64,000 nucleotides of DNA, from positions 186,001-250,000 of the forward strand of contig WIXG01000084.1 of assembly GCA_009869945.1 (NCBI GenBank), read 5' to 3'. Origin of the DNA: Mesaphorura yosii. Its lineage: Eukaryota > Arthropoda > Collembola > Poduromorpha > Tullbergiidae. The position numbers were made by a program, and so were the translations under genes. This document shows positions 27,301 through 62,211 of this stretch, in pieces (position 1 is the stretch's first letter; each line of letters starts with the position of its first letter). Below the pieces are notes generated by a model. It worked only from the letters and a program-made list of their open reading frames with translations. It was not told the origin of the DNA and searched no databases.

Positions 27301-30300
27301 ACGACACATGACGACAATGGCAGCGGTGGCGACGGCGGCATCACATTAAAGGCCCAGGCCTCGACAGACACAATGGGTTCATTTCGAGCCGTGATGGCGA
27401 ATTGCCTCATAAATTGCCATTTGCCGTTTACGCAATTCACGCGTGCGCGTGCGGGCGGGTTGAATTCACTTTCAACACATGTGAGTGACACGCGACTGTC
27501 AACTCGTCAACTCAAGAATGCGTTTGGCGTTATTAAAGCGATCATGATTCATAAAATCATGATCTTCTGAGCCTGATTATTGCGGTTACGAAAAATTAAT
27601 AGTCGCGTCCTGCTGTGCATTGCGCATTTGGCAGTAGGCAGTAGCAGTAATTGAATTCCTTCAAGACACTACATTTAAGGAACAGGATTGTTGTGGGTTC
27701 GATCGAACGAGTCATACACGCGCCGGAGCGCCGAATCTGTTTGTATTTTGTCCTACTCTAATTAATTCACTCGCATCGTGTATTTTAATACCTCATTGTG
27801 TATTGTGTAGTGTACCAGTAATTATGCGAATTCCATCCTAATTCAGCATTTCTTCCACGAATTTCCCCACACAGCACACATGAAACCACTTAACCTAATT
27901 AAATTTAGTGCGAACTCCGTCTCAATTCATAAAGTGATGAGCAATGAGCCGGGCTGGTTACTAAGCAAGTTGCAATAATGGTGAAATCGTGAGATAGAAA
28001 ACCGCAAGAATAGAGCCGACTCATGGCGGTGTTGATTGTTGATGATGGCGGGATTATGATTTGGTTTATGATCTGTGATATGATGTGATGTGATGCAAAT
28101 TCAAGCTGCATTGTTCAAGCGGTGGTAACATTAATTAAATTGTGATGGCATTTACTTAATTATTTAGCTTGCACCGCACTGCACTGCACATTGCATAATC
28201 AAGTCAGATGAAACCGCGAGGCGCGTCATTAATGCGGAAATTGATATGCAAATTAGTGCGAGGGTGAACACGATGCTTGCTTCGTTAAAGGTGTTGTCAT
28301 TTTATGTTGTGATTACGTGTTGTTCTTGTGAGGTGACAAGTTTCCATTGATTTCGAACCGGATGAACTTGATTTATTCAATGACAGACGTCAATACAACT
28401 ATTATTACGTAAATAGCCGTAAATGCTTTCCATCACATGTATTGTATGTTGTTTTGATCTCTTGGGCTTTATTTTACTAGTACCCAACGATTTTGGTAGT
28501 TATTGGCACTCCCGACCCTGGCCTTCACTTCTCCTCGATTGAATGTTGGTGAATGGAAATGGGTTTAGGTTAATTAATGCGATTTGTATCGCCCCGCCGA
28601 CGACGACTTCTTTTATTCAGTCAGTCGGTCTTACCTCAATCGCAGATTTATCCTGGCGCTGTGCTGATCAAATGGCTCTTAGCAATAACAACTTGTTTGC
28701 CACAAGATGCAAACTATTGCGCGTGTCGTCTTCCTATCATTACTGGTATTAGTTAAGTTGACAAGTGGCCAGGACATCTTCAGTTTCTTCAAGCTTCCAA
28801 ATTTCATCCGGACCTTGCGAGCCCAAAGCATCACACAGGATTCAGTTTACTTCTACCTGTATGCGGATCCATCGTAAGACTTCATTTTTCCATTACCGTA
28901 CACGGATTCATACATTTTATAATGAGTCACGTCGTTGTCTGCAGCAATTTCGATTCCTTCAATGAGCTGATTACGGGAGATGTAGCCCGACTGAAAGAGT
29001 CAAAATACAGAAGCGATCTCCCGTTGACGTTCCTCATTCATGGTTTTAAAAATAATCACACAACAGATTTCTCCAAAACTCTGGTCAGAGGTAGAAAACT
29101 CAATAAGGCTTGAAGTAGTCAACGTCAAAAGTACAATGATTTTGTTTCTCCAGCCTACTTGAGTGCGCACTTTCCAGCCAACATTGTCAGCATCCACTGG
29201 ACGGGCGCAAGCCCTTTTCAGAACCCCCTTCTTCCTCAAGATTTATTCTACGCTGTAGCTGTGGATAATATTCCACCCGCTGCCAAGTTGATAGCTGAGT
29301 TCCTGAACTTTTTAATTGAACATGGTGGACTTACAAATGTAAGGATGAGCAGGATCATAATTTTTAGCGCGGCAGGTATTGTAATTGATTCGTACTGTAA
29401 ATTGCAGGAAAAAGTGCATATTATTGGCTTTAGCTTGGGTGCACACGTGGCTGGTGTGACTGGACACATGTTCTTTCAAGCAAATCATCGTAAAATCGGA
29501 AGGATAACTGGTCTCGATCCTGCAAAACCCTTGTTTCAGTTCAAGAGTAGAGACGGGAAGCTAGACAAGAGTGATGCTCAGTTCGTAGACATTGTTCACA
29601 CAAATAAGGGAATGAAGGGAACGGACGAAATCGTGGGGCATGTAAGCACACCCAAATGTTAATCTCACTGTTTAGTATTCTATGTTGTGGATGGAATCCT
29701 TTATCTTAGGTTGATTTCTTCCCGAATGGTGGAGGGCCTCACCAGCCCGAATGCGCAAATATTACTCATTTCACTGATATTGTGACCGGTGAGAAGAAAA
29801 CACTTCAAAATCTTACTGCAATGTCTTACGTTCATTCTTTCCGAAGGTACATGCAGTCACGCAGCTGCGTACAAGTATTTCTCATCCTCCATTAAAGACC
29901 CCAAAATCCAAGCCTGTCGGTGCCAATTAATGGAGACTGATGAGCCGAGAATTTCGACGATCGAATGCGTCAAGTTCGAAGACGAGTGTGTAGACCCCGT
30001 CGTATTTGGACAGTATTGTCCGCCAACGTAAGATTTGGAATTCATAAATATTACACGACACACTTGTCGGAGTTCATTTGTGTGGTGCATTTCTAATACC
30101 TGAATAGGGCACGAGGTGCGTATTATCTGAACATAACTTCGGATGGGCTAGAGCCTGAAACTTGGTATGCTGAAGATTGACTTCGGTTGGTTACGAAGAA
30201 TCTCGTCTTATGTTGTTCTACTCCGTTGTAATATTCAAACCCTTGCTTGTAAAAGAATGAAATTAAAAGCAAATGATAAACAAACCCTCATTAAATGTAT

Positions 30301-32855
30301 ATTAGCGTTCGGATCGCTGAAAGTGATAATTGTTGTGATTATGATTGTGGAAATTAATAGTTCGCTGCTTAAGCGAGGCTGAAACCATCCATTTAAGATA
30401 ATCGACTGCAGAAGCAAAGCAGTAAACCGAGGCAGATGAGAGGAGAGCGCCTGCGTCTTTTCTTCAAATTATGAAAATATGAAATCCTTTTACGCAAGCG
30501 CATTTAACTCCATGATTTATTGGCACTTGTGCTTGAGTGCTTGCAAGGCAGAGCAGATTCAGGTCGCGCGACACAATGGTGCATGAAAATGTGTGATTAA
30601 ATTAAGTCACATGTGCGAGAAGAGTGAAATTTCTAATTCTTCTAAAAATATCATCCTTCTTTCTTCTTACGCGTAGTCCATGCTGTGCTATGCTGCAGAA
30701 AGAATGTGAAAATTTAATGAAAAGTGGTCGTGTGGTGGCTTCACTGACTTTTTAGCAGTTTCGTGGTTTTTATGGTTCAGAGCCGTTTATGAAGCTCTTG
30801 TGAAACTGATCTCGCTCTCAGCGTGAGTCTGAGCACATCCACAGCCTGTACTTATGACTAGTTAGCGAGCGGTTGACTGTAGTTAACACGTTCTTATTAA
30901 TAAACTACGATAATGTGGCGTGGGGAGGATGATTTTTATTGAAATTGAAGCGAGTCGGTTTGAGAACCCATAATTTGGTGCGCTGTGCGCTTGATATTTA
31001 TGCCATTCTATTGTTTGCTTGCAGCTTTCTTGCTTTATGCGTTGGGTTGCGAAAGAAATTTTTGCAAATCTCGCCTAATTAAAGACGTGCTCACTTTAAA
31101 CATTGTTGACTGACGTTTTAGTGCGTGTATGTCTTTCAGGTTGGAATCCGGGACACCAACTCTGAGTACGTGCCTCCTCAATCAGAAATTACAAATGCTG
31201 AATTGCTGCATTGAAAGGAAAATCGCACGAGAGGAACAAGCCAAGAAGAAACCAGCGGACGAGGAATTTCTACCATCGGAAGCAGAAGGTTCTTTGCTTC
31301 TGATTAATGTGCTTAATAAAAATCTAACAAAAATGTGCCGTATGTTATAACTGAACAGAAAGCGATGATGAATTTTTCGACTGCGAAGACGCATTAAACA
31401 TCGAGGACGTTAACAAAGTTGACAAAGCCGTTGGAAGGCTTAAGAAATTTGGCAAATTCAGGTTACTGAAAACTGGAGAACCGCTTTTCGTGCCGATTAC
31501 TCAGGTACATTGTTAAGCTGTGATTCCTCTGGTCGGCTATGCACAACGTTAGAACTTGCTTCATCTTTTGTATGAATCAAGAGTAGAAATTGTGCAAAAT
31601 TAAAGAACTCGAATCAACATGCAAAATTTATTATCATTGTGCTTTTGTGAAATGCCGAGTTCAACAAATCCCAAATCCGATTGTTTAAACGAGTTTATAT
31701 TTTATTAGGACACTGGTCCCTTGACCGAGGACATAATCGAAGAACAATCAAAATTCTTAATTGAACTGGGTCCAGACGCTGAAGGAAGCGAGCAAAGAGC
31801 AAAAATTCTGAGTATTTCTCTCACGTCGGACATGCAAGCCTTTAAGGTAGGCTATAAGCCAACGAACTTCCCAACTGTTTTATCGACAATGAACTCACTT
31901 TTGTTCGTTTCTTGAGCAGGCAGCAAATCCAGGTGCTTGCCTCGAAGACTTTGTGAGATGGTATTCGCCCCGCGATTGGATTGAATTCGAAGAAACAGAT
32001 AATTTTGGAAATCCTCTCGGAGAGCTCAGTCCGAGAATGCAAGTGCCAGGAAATCTGTGGGAAGTGAACTGGTCAACCGCTCAACCTGTTCCCGTTCGTC
32101 GCCAAAAACGACTATTTGATGATACAACGGAAGCCGAGAAGGTGCGTACTAAAAGTATCCAAACCCTTTGGTGTGCAATTTCTTATAGCAATCTCTATGC
32201 GCAGGTTCTGCAATGGCTGACTTCGAGAACATTGAAGCAAATTACAGAATTGCTCTTCCCGTGCTTATTGCACGTGTCATTGTTAAAATTGCTGGACGAA
32301 GCAGATAAGCTGCCTGCGGATTATGAAATTCCTGTCACTGTCAGTCAGAAACTCGCCCAACTCCTCAGAGCCGGTGTGGTGCCTGCAGAGGATGACCTGA
32401 TGAACTCCGATGGTATTCGTGTTGGAAGCATGCTGTACTCGTTCGCCCGAATTGAGCGCGACATCTCTCAACTCCTGTCATTCAACCAGAAGTTCCCTCA
32501 TCTGCCATTGAATGATGTTTTAATGAAGGTAGACACAATACAACCGGGTCCGGGTCTCCGCCGTCTTCTTCCAAAATTCATTAAAATAGAGGACGGCCTT
32601 ACCTCCGAACTTGGGCTAAGAGTCAAGGACATTTTCCGGAAGGAGCTGGAAATTCATCAATTAGTCGAGGGTGATTTCCAGTTTGGTATCCCAAGCAAGC
32701 GAGTATTTGTACTGAAATACTTGCCTCCGTCTGATAAAAGGAAGCTAAGAAAATGTAATCCCGATTTAAGTGTACCTCATCGAATGAGTTGTTGTTTGAA
32801 AAAAGATGAATTTCTAGTCACAGGAACTTTTTCAAGTAAAGTCGACATTTGTTGA
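3317..32855 (+). CDS. RAB3GAP1: Rab3 GTPase-activating protein catalytic subunit, with a 25.5-kb gene-bearing intron
   Basis: This is the catalytic (p130) subunit of the Rab3GAP heterodimer. It stimulates GTP hydrolysis on Rab3 and exchange on Rab18, in synaptic exocytosis, autophagy and ER organisation. Exons: 3317-3376, 3719-3875, 3946-4267, 4334-4962, 5033-5301, 5385-5501, 5580-5635, 31140-31288, 31359-31504, 31709-31846, 31920-32141 and 32205-32855. The product is 971 residues; the human protein is 981. The N-terminal half has the family blocks around MKLLLSSACIAI, IRTSYQMIHLRHVP and HLSGLIDMFKSK-like sequence. The C-terminal half has CLLNQKLQMLNCCIERK, DFVRWYSPRDW, RRQKRLFDDT and a C-terminal FxxTGTFSS. 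The essential human arginine (R728) is expected near the RRQKRLFDDT strip. The junction 5635/31140 restores a GGG codon and the family sequence without a gap, so both halves are one gene. Intron 1 (343 bp) is enlarged by a repeat. Confidence 0.93.
3477..3512. repeat. Perfect 36-bp palindrome in Rab3GAP1 intron 1
   Basis: Eighteen bases (3477-3494, beginning GAGCACGGTGAGTGG) are followed directly by their exact reverse complement (3495-3512), with no spacer. Each strand carries GGTGAGT, which resembles a consensus 5' splice site. The palindrome sits at the left edge of a degenerate tandem repeat and shares CCAGAG flanks on both sides. Confidence 0.9.
3513..3640 (+). repeat. Degenerate tandem repeat, unit about 14 bp (copy 1)
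   Basis: The stretch reads as successive variants of GAATTGTTCCCAGC / GACTTGTTCCCAGA. Examples are GAACTGTTCCCAGC, GACTTGCTCCGAGA and GAATTGTTCCCAGA, one after another. It lies in intron 1 of Rab3GAP1, between the palindrome at 3477-3512 and exon 2, and accounts for most of that intron's extra length. The same family recurs near 63.6 kb. Confidence 0.75.
6043..10697 (-). CDS. Leucine-rich-repeat / fibronectin-III transmembrane receptor (Lrt/FLRT-like architecture)
   Basis: This is a type I membrane protein of 1112 residues, likely in cell adhesion or guidance. Exons, 5' to 3': 10697-10314, 10246-9937, 9828-9557, 8840-8525, 8453-7321, 7229-7055, 6984-6899 and 6705-6043. A signal peptide follows MTKTMSLHH. 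A cysteine-bearing N-terminal cap comes next, then about ten LRRs (about residues 128-360, motifs such as LGLLDLSYNKITKVP). An LRRCT cap begins CDCHVKWIAEW. A Ser/Thr-rich, probably O-glycosylated stalk spans about residues 430-720. One FN3-like domain (about 722-820) is followed by a transmembrane helix spliced from exons 6 and 7 (ITIGASAAIC + VTVLIAVLIF). The cytoplasmic tail of about 235 residues has a His-rich part and ends VQL, a possible class II PDZ ligand. An in-frame ATG at 10781 is an alternative start, but the one used here places the signal peptide at the N-terminus. The gene is antisense inside Rab3GAP1 intron 7. The exact orthologue is uncertain. Confidence 0.87.
17482..17657. 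promoter_or_regulatory. Cluster of homeodomain-type core sites
   Basis: Five CAATTA/TAATTG hexamers fall within 176 bases, starting at about 17482, 17522, 17610, 17621 and 17652. These are generic homeodomain cores. The cluster lies about 6.8 kb upstream of the LRR receptor start, inside the long non-coding stretch. A regulatory role is inference from motif density only. Confidence 0.3.
27540..27564. repeat. Short inverted repeat, 10-bp arms, 5-base loop
   Basis: GATCATGATT and its exact complement AATCATGATC flank the loop CATAA. The context is non-coding. It could form a small hairpin or be a dimeric binding site; no function can be assigned. Confidence 0.6.
28707..30180 (+). CDS. Secreted lipase / phospholipase A1-like enzyme of the pancreatic lipase family
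   Basis: This is an alpha/beta-hydrolase fold esterase acting on acylglycerols or phospholipids outside the cell. Exons: 28707-28873, 28945-29090, 29154-29338, 29408-29641, 29710-29788, 29847-30027 and 30108-30180. They give 354 residues. The N-terminus is a hydrophobic signal peptide ending near LTSGQ. The catalytic triad is complete: Ser175 in GFSLG, Asp203 in GLDPAKP and His275 in GTCSH. The oxyanion-side motif FLIHGF is in exon 2. The lid cysteines (259 and 273) enclose only 13 residues, and there is no C-terminal PLAT domain. Both features are typical of arthropod lipases and phospholipases A1 rather than classical pancreatic lipase. The gene lies wholly within Rab3GAP1 intron 7, in the same orientation, about 1 kb before the host acceptor. 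All seven exons join in frame. Substrate is unknown. Confidence 0.92.
30181..31139 (+). other. Non-coding gap between the nested lipase and Rab3GAP1 exon 8
   Basis: About 960 bases hold the lipase 3' UTR and the end of the host intron. Several ATTAAA-like hexamers occur between 30.25 and 30.30 kb, but none is decisive as a poly(A) signal. I see no further exon before the host acceptor at 31138-31139. Confidence 0.5.
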
Positions 32856-33955
32856 CTTTCATCGACTTCCACGCATGTAAAATTCGCAATTCTTTTACGA
32901 AGTTTATTAATAATACCATTGTTGAGAGTTTACTTTAGTTTTTACAAATGTCTTTCAAGTTAGATTTCTACCTTACAATATAAAGGCCACGAAGAATTTA
33001 TTGAAACTGGCGCCATGTTGACGTTTGTGAAGTTTTAGCGAAAGCCTAACACCTTACCAGCATTTACAATTTCAAAGCGTTTCAAGAAGACTTGTGCTGA
33101 CATTTTCATTTCAGGTTTTATGGGTAACATTTTCAAGATTCATGCTTGTCGTAGTGTGTCGATTAGTACAGCTTTAGTTCGACTTTCTAAAGGCACTACA
33201 TTATGGAAACAGGTCACAATAGCAATCTTTTGAGTTTACATGCACCAATTAAGATTTCAAGGTTTTTAGTTTGAAGTATCAGTTCTTTTGTAATCCTAGG
33301 TTCATTGGTAATCTACAATATGTCGCTGCCTCGTTTTAGTAAGTGTAAGCTGACAATATAAGTTCAAGATGACAAAATTGTGATATTAAACGCTGAAGGT
33401 AATTCTAATAATAAGCTCCTTTCAATGAAGGGCTTCCACGAATGCATGATTAAAACGTTAACTGCTAATTAATCAAATTATACATACATTTTAGCTAATA
33501 ATGCAATTCTATTCTGTTATTCACGAAAATCATGAATAATAATCTTGTATTCCCACATTCTCCGTAATTAAAACCAAAAGCCTGGACTATTTCATCCTAA
33601 AAACTCTTCAAATGTGCATTTGACGAGTTTTGAATCACACATCTACGTTCTAATTGGAAATGAGACGCCAAGGAAAGGAATTACTTGGAGGAGTATGCGC
33701 CTGGAGTCGATTACAAGGTGGAGGAAGACAGCGAGAGTGCATCGCCTTATTCCACAGAGTTCATGTACAAAGTTCGCAAATTACAGATTTAGCAATCACA
33801 TTTATAATTCTTTCGTCGCGTCGCATCGGGCGGACAAACTCAATACTTTTACAAAACGACGTTTCTTCAACCACTTTGCAACAAAACATTGACGTTGGGA
33901 CGTCAAGAACAAAAACTCCAGTCACAAACTCGAACTTGAGCCAATCTGCCAATCA
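32856..33955. other. Convergent 3' intergenic region of Rab3GAP1 (+) and junctophilin (-)
   Basis: The two stop codons face each other across 1.1 kb, which must contain both 3' UTRs. No clear AATAAA is seen for either gene. Two plus-strand segments look coding-like and are listed separately as a possible tiny gene (33120-33792). Confidence 0.5.
33120..33792 (+). CDS. Possible small two-exon gene, unrecognised
   Basis: A candidate first exon starts at ATG 33120, directly after a good acceptor (TTTTCATTTCAG). It encodes 31 residues that are basic and Ser/Thr-rich (IHACRSVSISTALVRLSKG), resembling a mitochondrial presequence, up to CAG|GTCACA near 33212. A second open segment (about 33681-33792, starting after CCAAG) encodes ERNYLEEYAPGVDYKVEED... 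and ends KVRKLQI-stop, with coding-like codon use. Both ends are phase 0, so joining them gives about 70 residues. Donor and acceptor are both weak, and no family is recognised. It may instead be chance within antisense 3' UTR of junctophilin. Confidence 0.25.
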
Positions 33956-60441
<26,486 letters not shown>

Positions 60442-60475
60442 TATAAAAGTGTTGACAGTTTCAGCTCACACATTC
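60442..60475 (+). promoter_or_regulatory. TATA box and initiator-like region of the cytochrome b5 gene
   Basis: TATAAAAG starts at 60442. About 25-30 bases later comes TTTCAGCTCACACATTC, which resembles an arthropod initiator. A 5' UTR then runs into an apparent 57-bp non-coding intron (60507-60563, CAC|GTAATT...CTTTCAG) before the ATG at 60593. Spacing of all parts is consistent with a core promoter. Confidence 0.55.
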
Positions 60476-60592
60476 ATTTGCAAACGAGCAGTCGAAGCAA
60501 AGTCACGTAATTCTGACGTGTGCAACGAAACTTGATATTAGCGTCATTACTTTTGCCTTTCAGAGGAGTTCAAGATTGCAAACGCAAGCAAG

Positions 60593-61606
60593 ATGAATTT
60601 GAATATAGAAGACGCACAGGATCTTACCGAAAATTCTGCAACTGAGCAACAAATAAATGGACTTGAGGGACAATTCAGCAGTCTGAGTATTCAGGTAATT
60701 CAATCTGGGATTCTGAAAGCCCGAATATTTTTGACTTTGGGATACGAGATTATGCATGAATGGCTTCATTTCTCATTGCATGTGAAGATTCCAAACGAAT
60801 GGAATTCCTTATCACATAATATTTGATAGATTTCGTGGTATTTAAGCAAGAGCCAAAGTTATTTACTTTAATTCAGAGTAAACTAACTAAACATCGAAAA
60901 ATAAGACGGAGTATAAAATGCGACTCGTTAATTCATTCAAAAATACCATTACTCAGCAAAGCTACATTTTTCGCGACATCGTGTCTGGCACGCCAAAAAC
61001 ATAGATGTGGTCCAAAGTTCATCGGACTGATTACGCTGCGGAATTGTTCGCAGGTTCTGACGATGGTTTCGGACCGTGTACGTCGAGCATTTGGTGGTTC
61101 TTCTCCCGTCAGTATTCCGCGCCCAATATCCGAACACTTCAAAATGGATCCAGCAACTCTGCGAGTCACGCGGAAAAACTCAGCTCACCTCCTCTCCACC
61201 ACTCCAAATCTTGTAACTGACTCTGATCAGCTGCCTGTCTTCACACTAGACGATGTTTCTTATCACGAGACATCGGATGATTGCTGGGTTATCATTTATG
61301 ACCGAGTTTATGATGTTACAAACTTCCTATCAGAGGTAAGGTCGATGGCCGCTTTTGGCCAAGCTAAATACATTCAACAAAGTATGATAATTATAGGATT
61401 GTAACAAATATTTTCATTTTCCTTCACAGCATCCAGGAGGCGATGAAGTGCTGCTAGAATACGCTGGACGAGATTGTACCTTGCCGTTCAGGAGCTCAGG
61501 ACATTCCAAATGGGCAGAAGATGCGCTAGAGCCATATCTCATCGGAATTCTTCCGGAACATGAGAGACTGTGGTCAAACAACTTTGGGCCAAGACATGAA
61601 CGCTGA
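60593..61606 (+). CDS. Cytochrome b5-domain protein, apparently truncated before a membrane anchor
   Basis: This is a small haem-binding electron carrier. Exons: 60593-60694, 61054-61335 and 61430-61606; 186 residues. The Ser/Thr-rich N-terminus (about 110 residues) has no known domain. The b5 domain begins LPVFTLDDVSYHETSDDCW. Haem ligands are His129 in HPGG, at the start of exon 3, and His153 in SSGHS, with the canonical spacing of 24. The frame ends at TGA 61604-61606, after GPRHER. A strongly hydrophobic, anchor-like segment follows at once in another frame (see 61609-61779), and no plausible splice restores it. The protein as written would therefore be soluble, unlike ER b5. A sequencing or assembly indel is the simplest alternative. 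TATA box and 5' UTR intron are upstream. Confidence 0.85.
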
Positions 61607-61608
61607 AC

Positions 61609-61779
61609 GAGTATGATCTGCTGTTTCCGAAGGTGGGCCCGCGCCCTGGACTATTTTTCTTTCTGTTCACACAACTTTCTCTGATAATATTTCTTACGCA
61701 ACCTTTGATCTACCGTCTACCACATACGCTTTGGTACAATTATGTCTCGAGAGAAAGGGTCGTGGGTGTTTATCGTTAA
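61609..61779 (+). other. Out-of-frame continuation encoding a transmembrane tail
   Basis: Fifty-six codons open three bases past the b5 stop codon. They read EYDLLFPKVGPRPG, then a hydrophobic helix (LFFFLFTQLSLIIFL), then a basic/aromatic end and TAA. The frame differs from exon 3 by one inserted base (or two deleted). Tail-anchored b5 proteins carry just such a C-terminal helix. I tested nearby GT and AG sites and none joins the frames. Confidence 0.6.
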
Positions 61780-62144
61780 TACAGCTTGAGACCTTTGGCC
61801 ACTTGAAATATTCCCTACAGAACCTATTAACAGAATAGATCAACCGATTTCGAAATCAGTTACGTCATTTCTCCTTCAAGCATCACGCGACAAGTATCTT
61901 ATGAAGAAGTTCTTACATGTTTCATGATCTGCAGTCCGCAATTCGAATTATGAGTATTACTTATAAGATAATTTGTAACTGCTGATGAGGTTGCAATATT
62001 CTATTTTGTATGACCTTATTATAGGGCCAGGCATTCCTATTGTTTTATCCTGAAACTTGACTAATGAAGACAATTTCTTTTGATTGATTAAGAATGGCTA
62101 ACTGATTAGTATCAATCGAGACCACCACTAAAATACCAATATAT

Positions 62145-62150
62145 TTTATT
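62145..62150 (-). terminator. Poly(A) signal of MPPE1
   Basis: TTTATT on the plus strand reads AATAAA on the minus strand, about 62 bases after the MPPE1 stop codon. The interval 61607-62211 otherwise holds the two convergent 3' UTRs and the displaced b5 tail. Confidence 0.6.
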
Positions 62151-62211
62151 CAGCTGTAAAATGGCGTGCTAAGTTAAGATGTGCATTTTTGCCCTAAGTT
62201 ACATTTCTTCG

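Larger units (their letters stand above)
10698..28706. other. 18-kb stretch without a recognisable gene, upstream of the LRR receptor, within Rab3GAP1 intron 7
   Basis: No open frame here shows family motifs, multi-exon continuity or coding-like composition. The longest open frames (about 145-151 codons near 12.1-12.5 kb and 23.8-24.3 kb) look like chance. The receptor 5' UTR and promoter should lie at its left end and the lipase promoter at its right end. By eye the sequence is rich in TAATTG/CAATTA and TTATTG-like words, which would suit a cis-regulatory landscape. I found no tRNA or known microRNA. Small local repeats include (GATAAT)3 near 18.32 kb and GTGAT iterations near 28.08 kb. Confidence 0.6.
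5636..31139 (+). other. Rab3GAP1 intron 7, 25.5 kb, hosting two genes
   Basis: The donor is CGG|GTAAGT after 5635 and the acceptor is TTTCAG|GTTGG before 31140. Both are good consensus sites, and the split codon GG|G keeps the frame. Other introns of this gene are 63-343 bp. The intron holds an LRR-FN3 receptor gene (minus) and a lipase gene (plus). Bases 5636-6042, between the donor and the receptor stop codon, show no exon and should be the receptor 3' UTR and flank. The rest is described in the entries for 10698-28706 and 30181-31139. Confidence 0.88.

Noticed and set aside
27690-27720. GGTTCGATCGAAC, resembling a tRNA B box
   Set aside because: No paired acceptor stem, anticodon arm or A box could be fitted around it.
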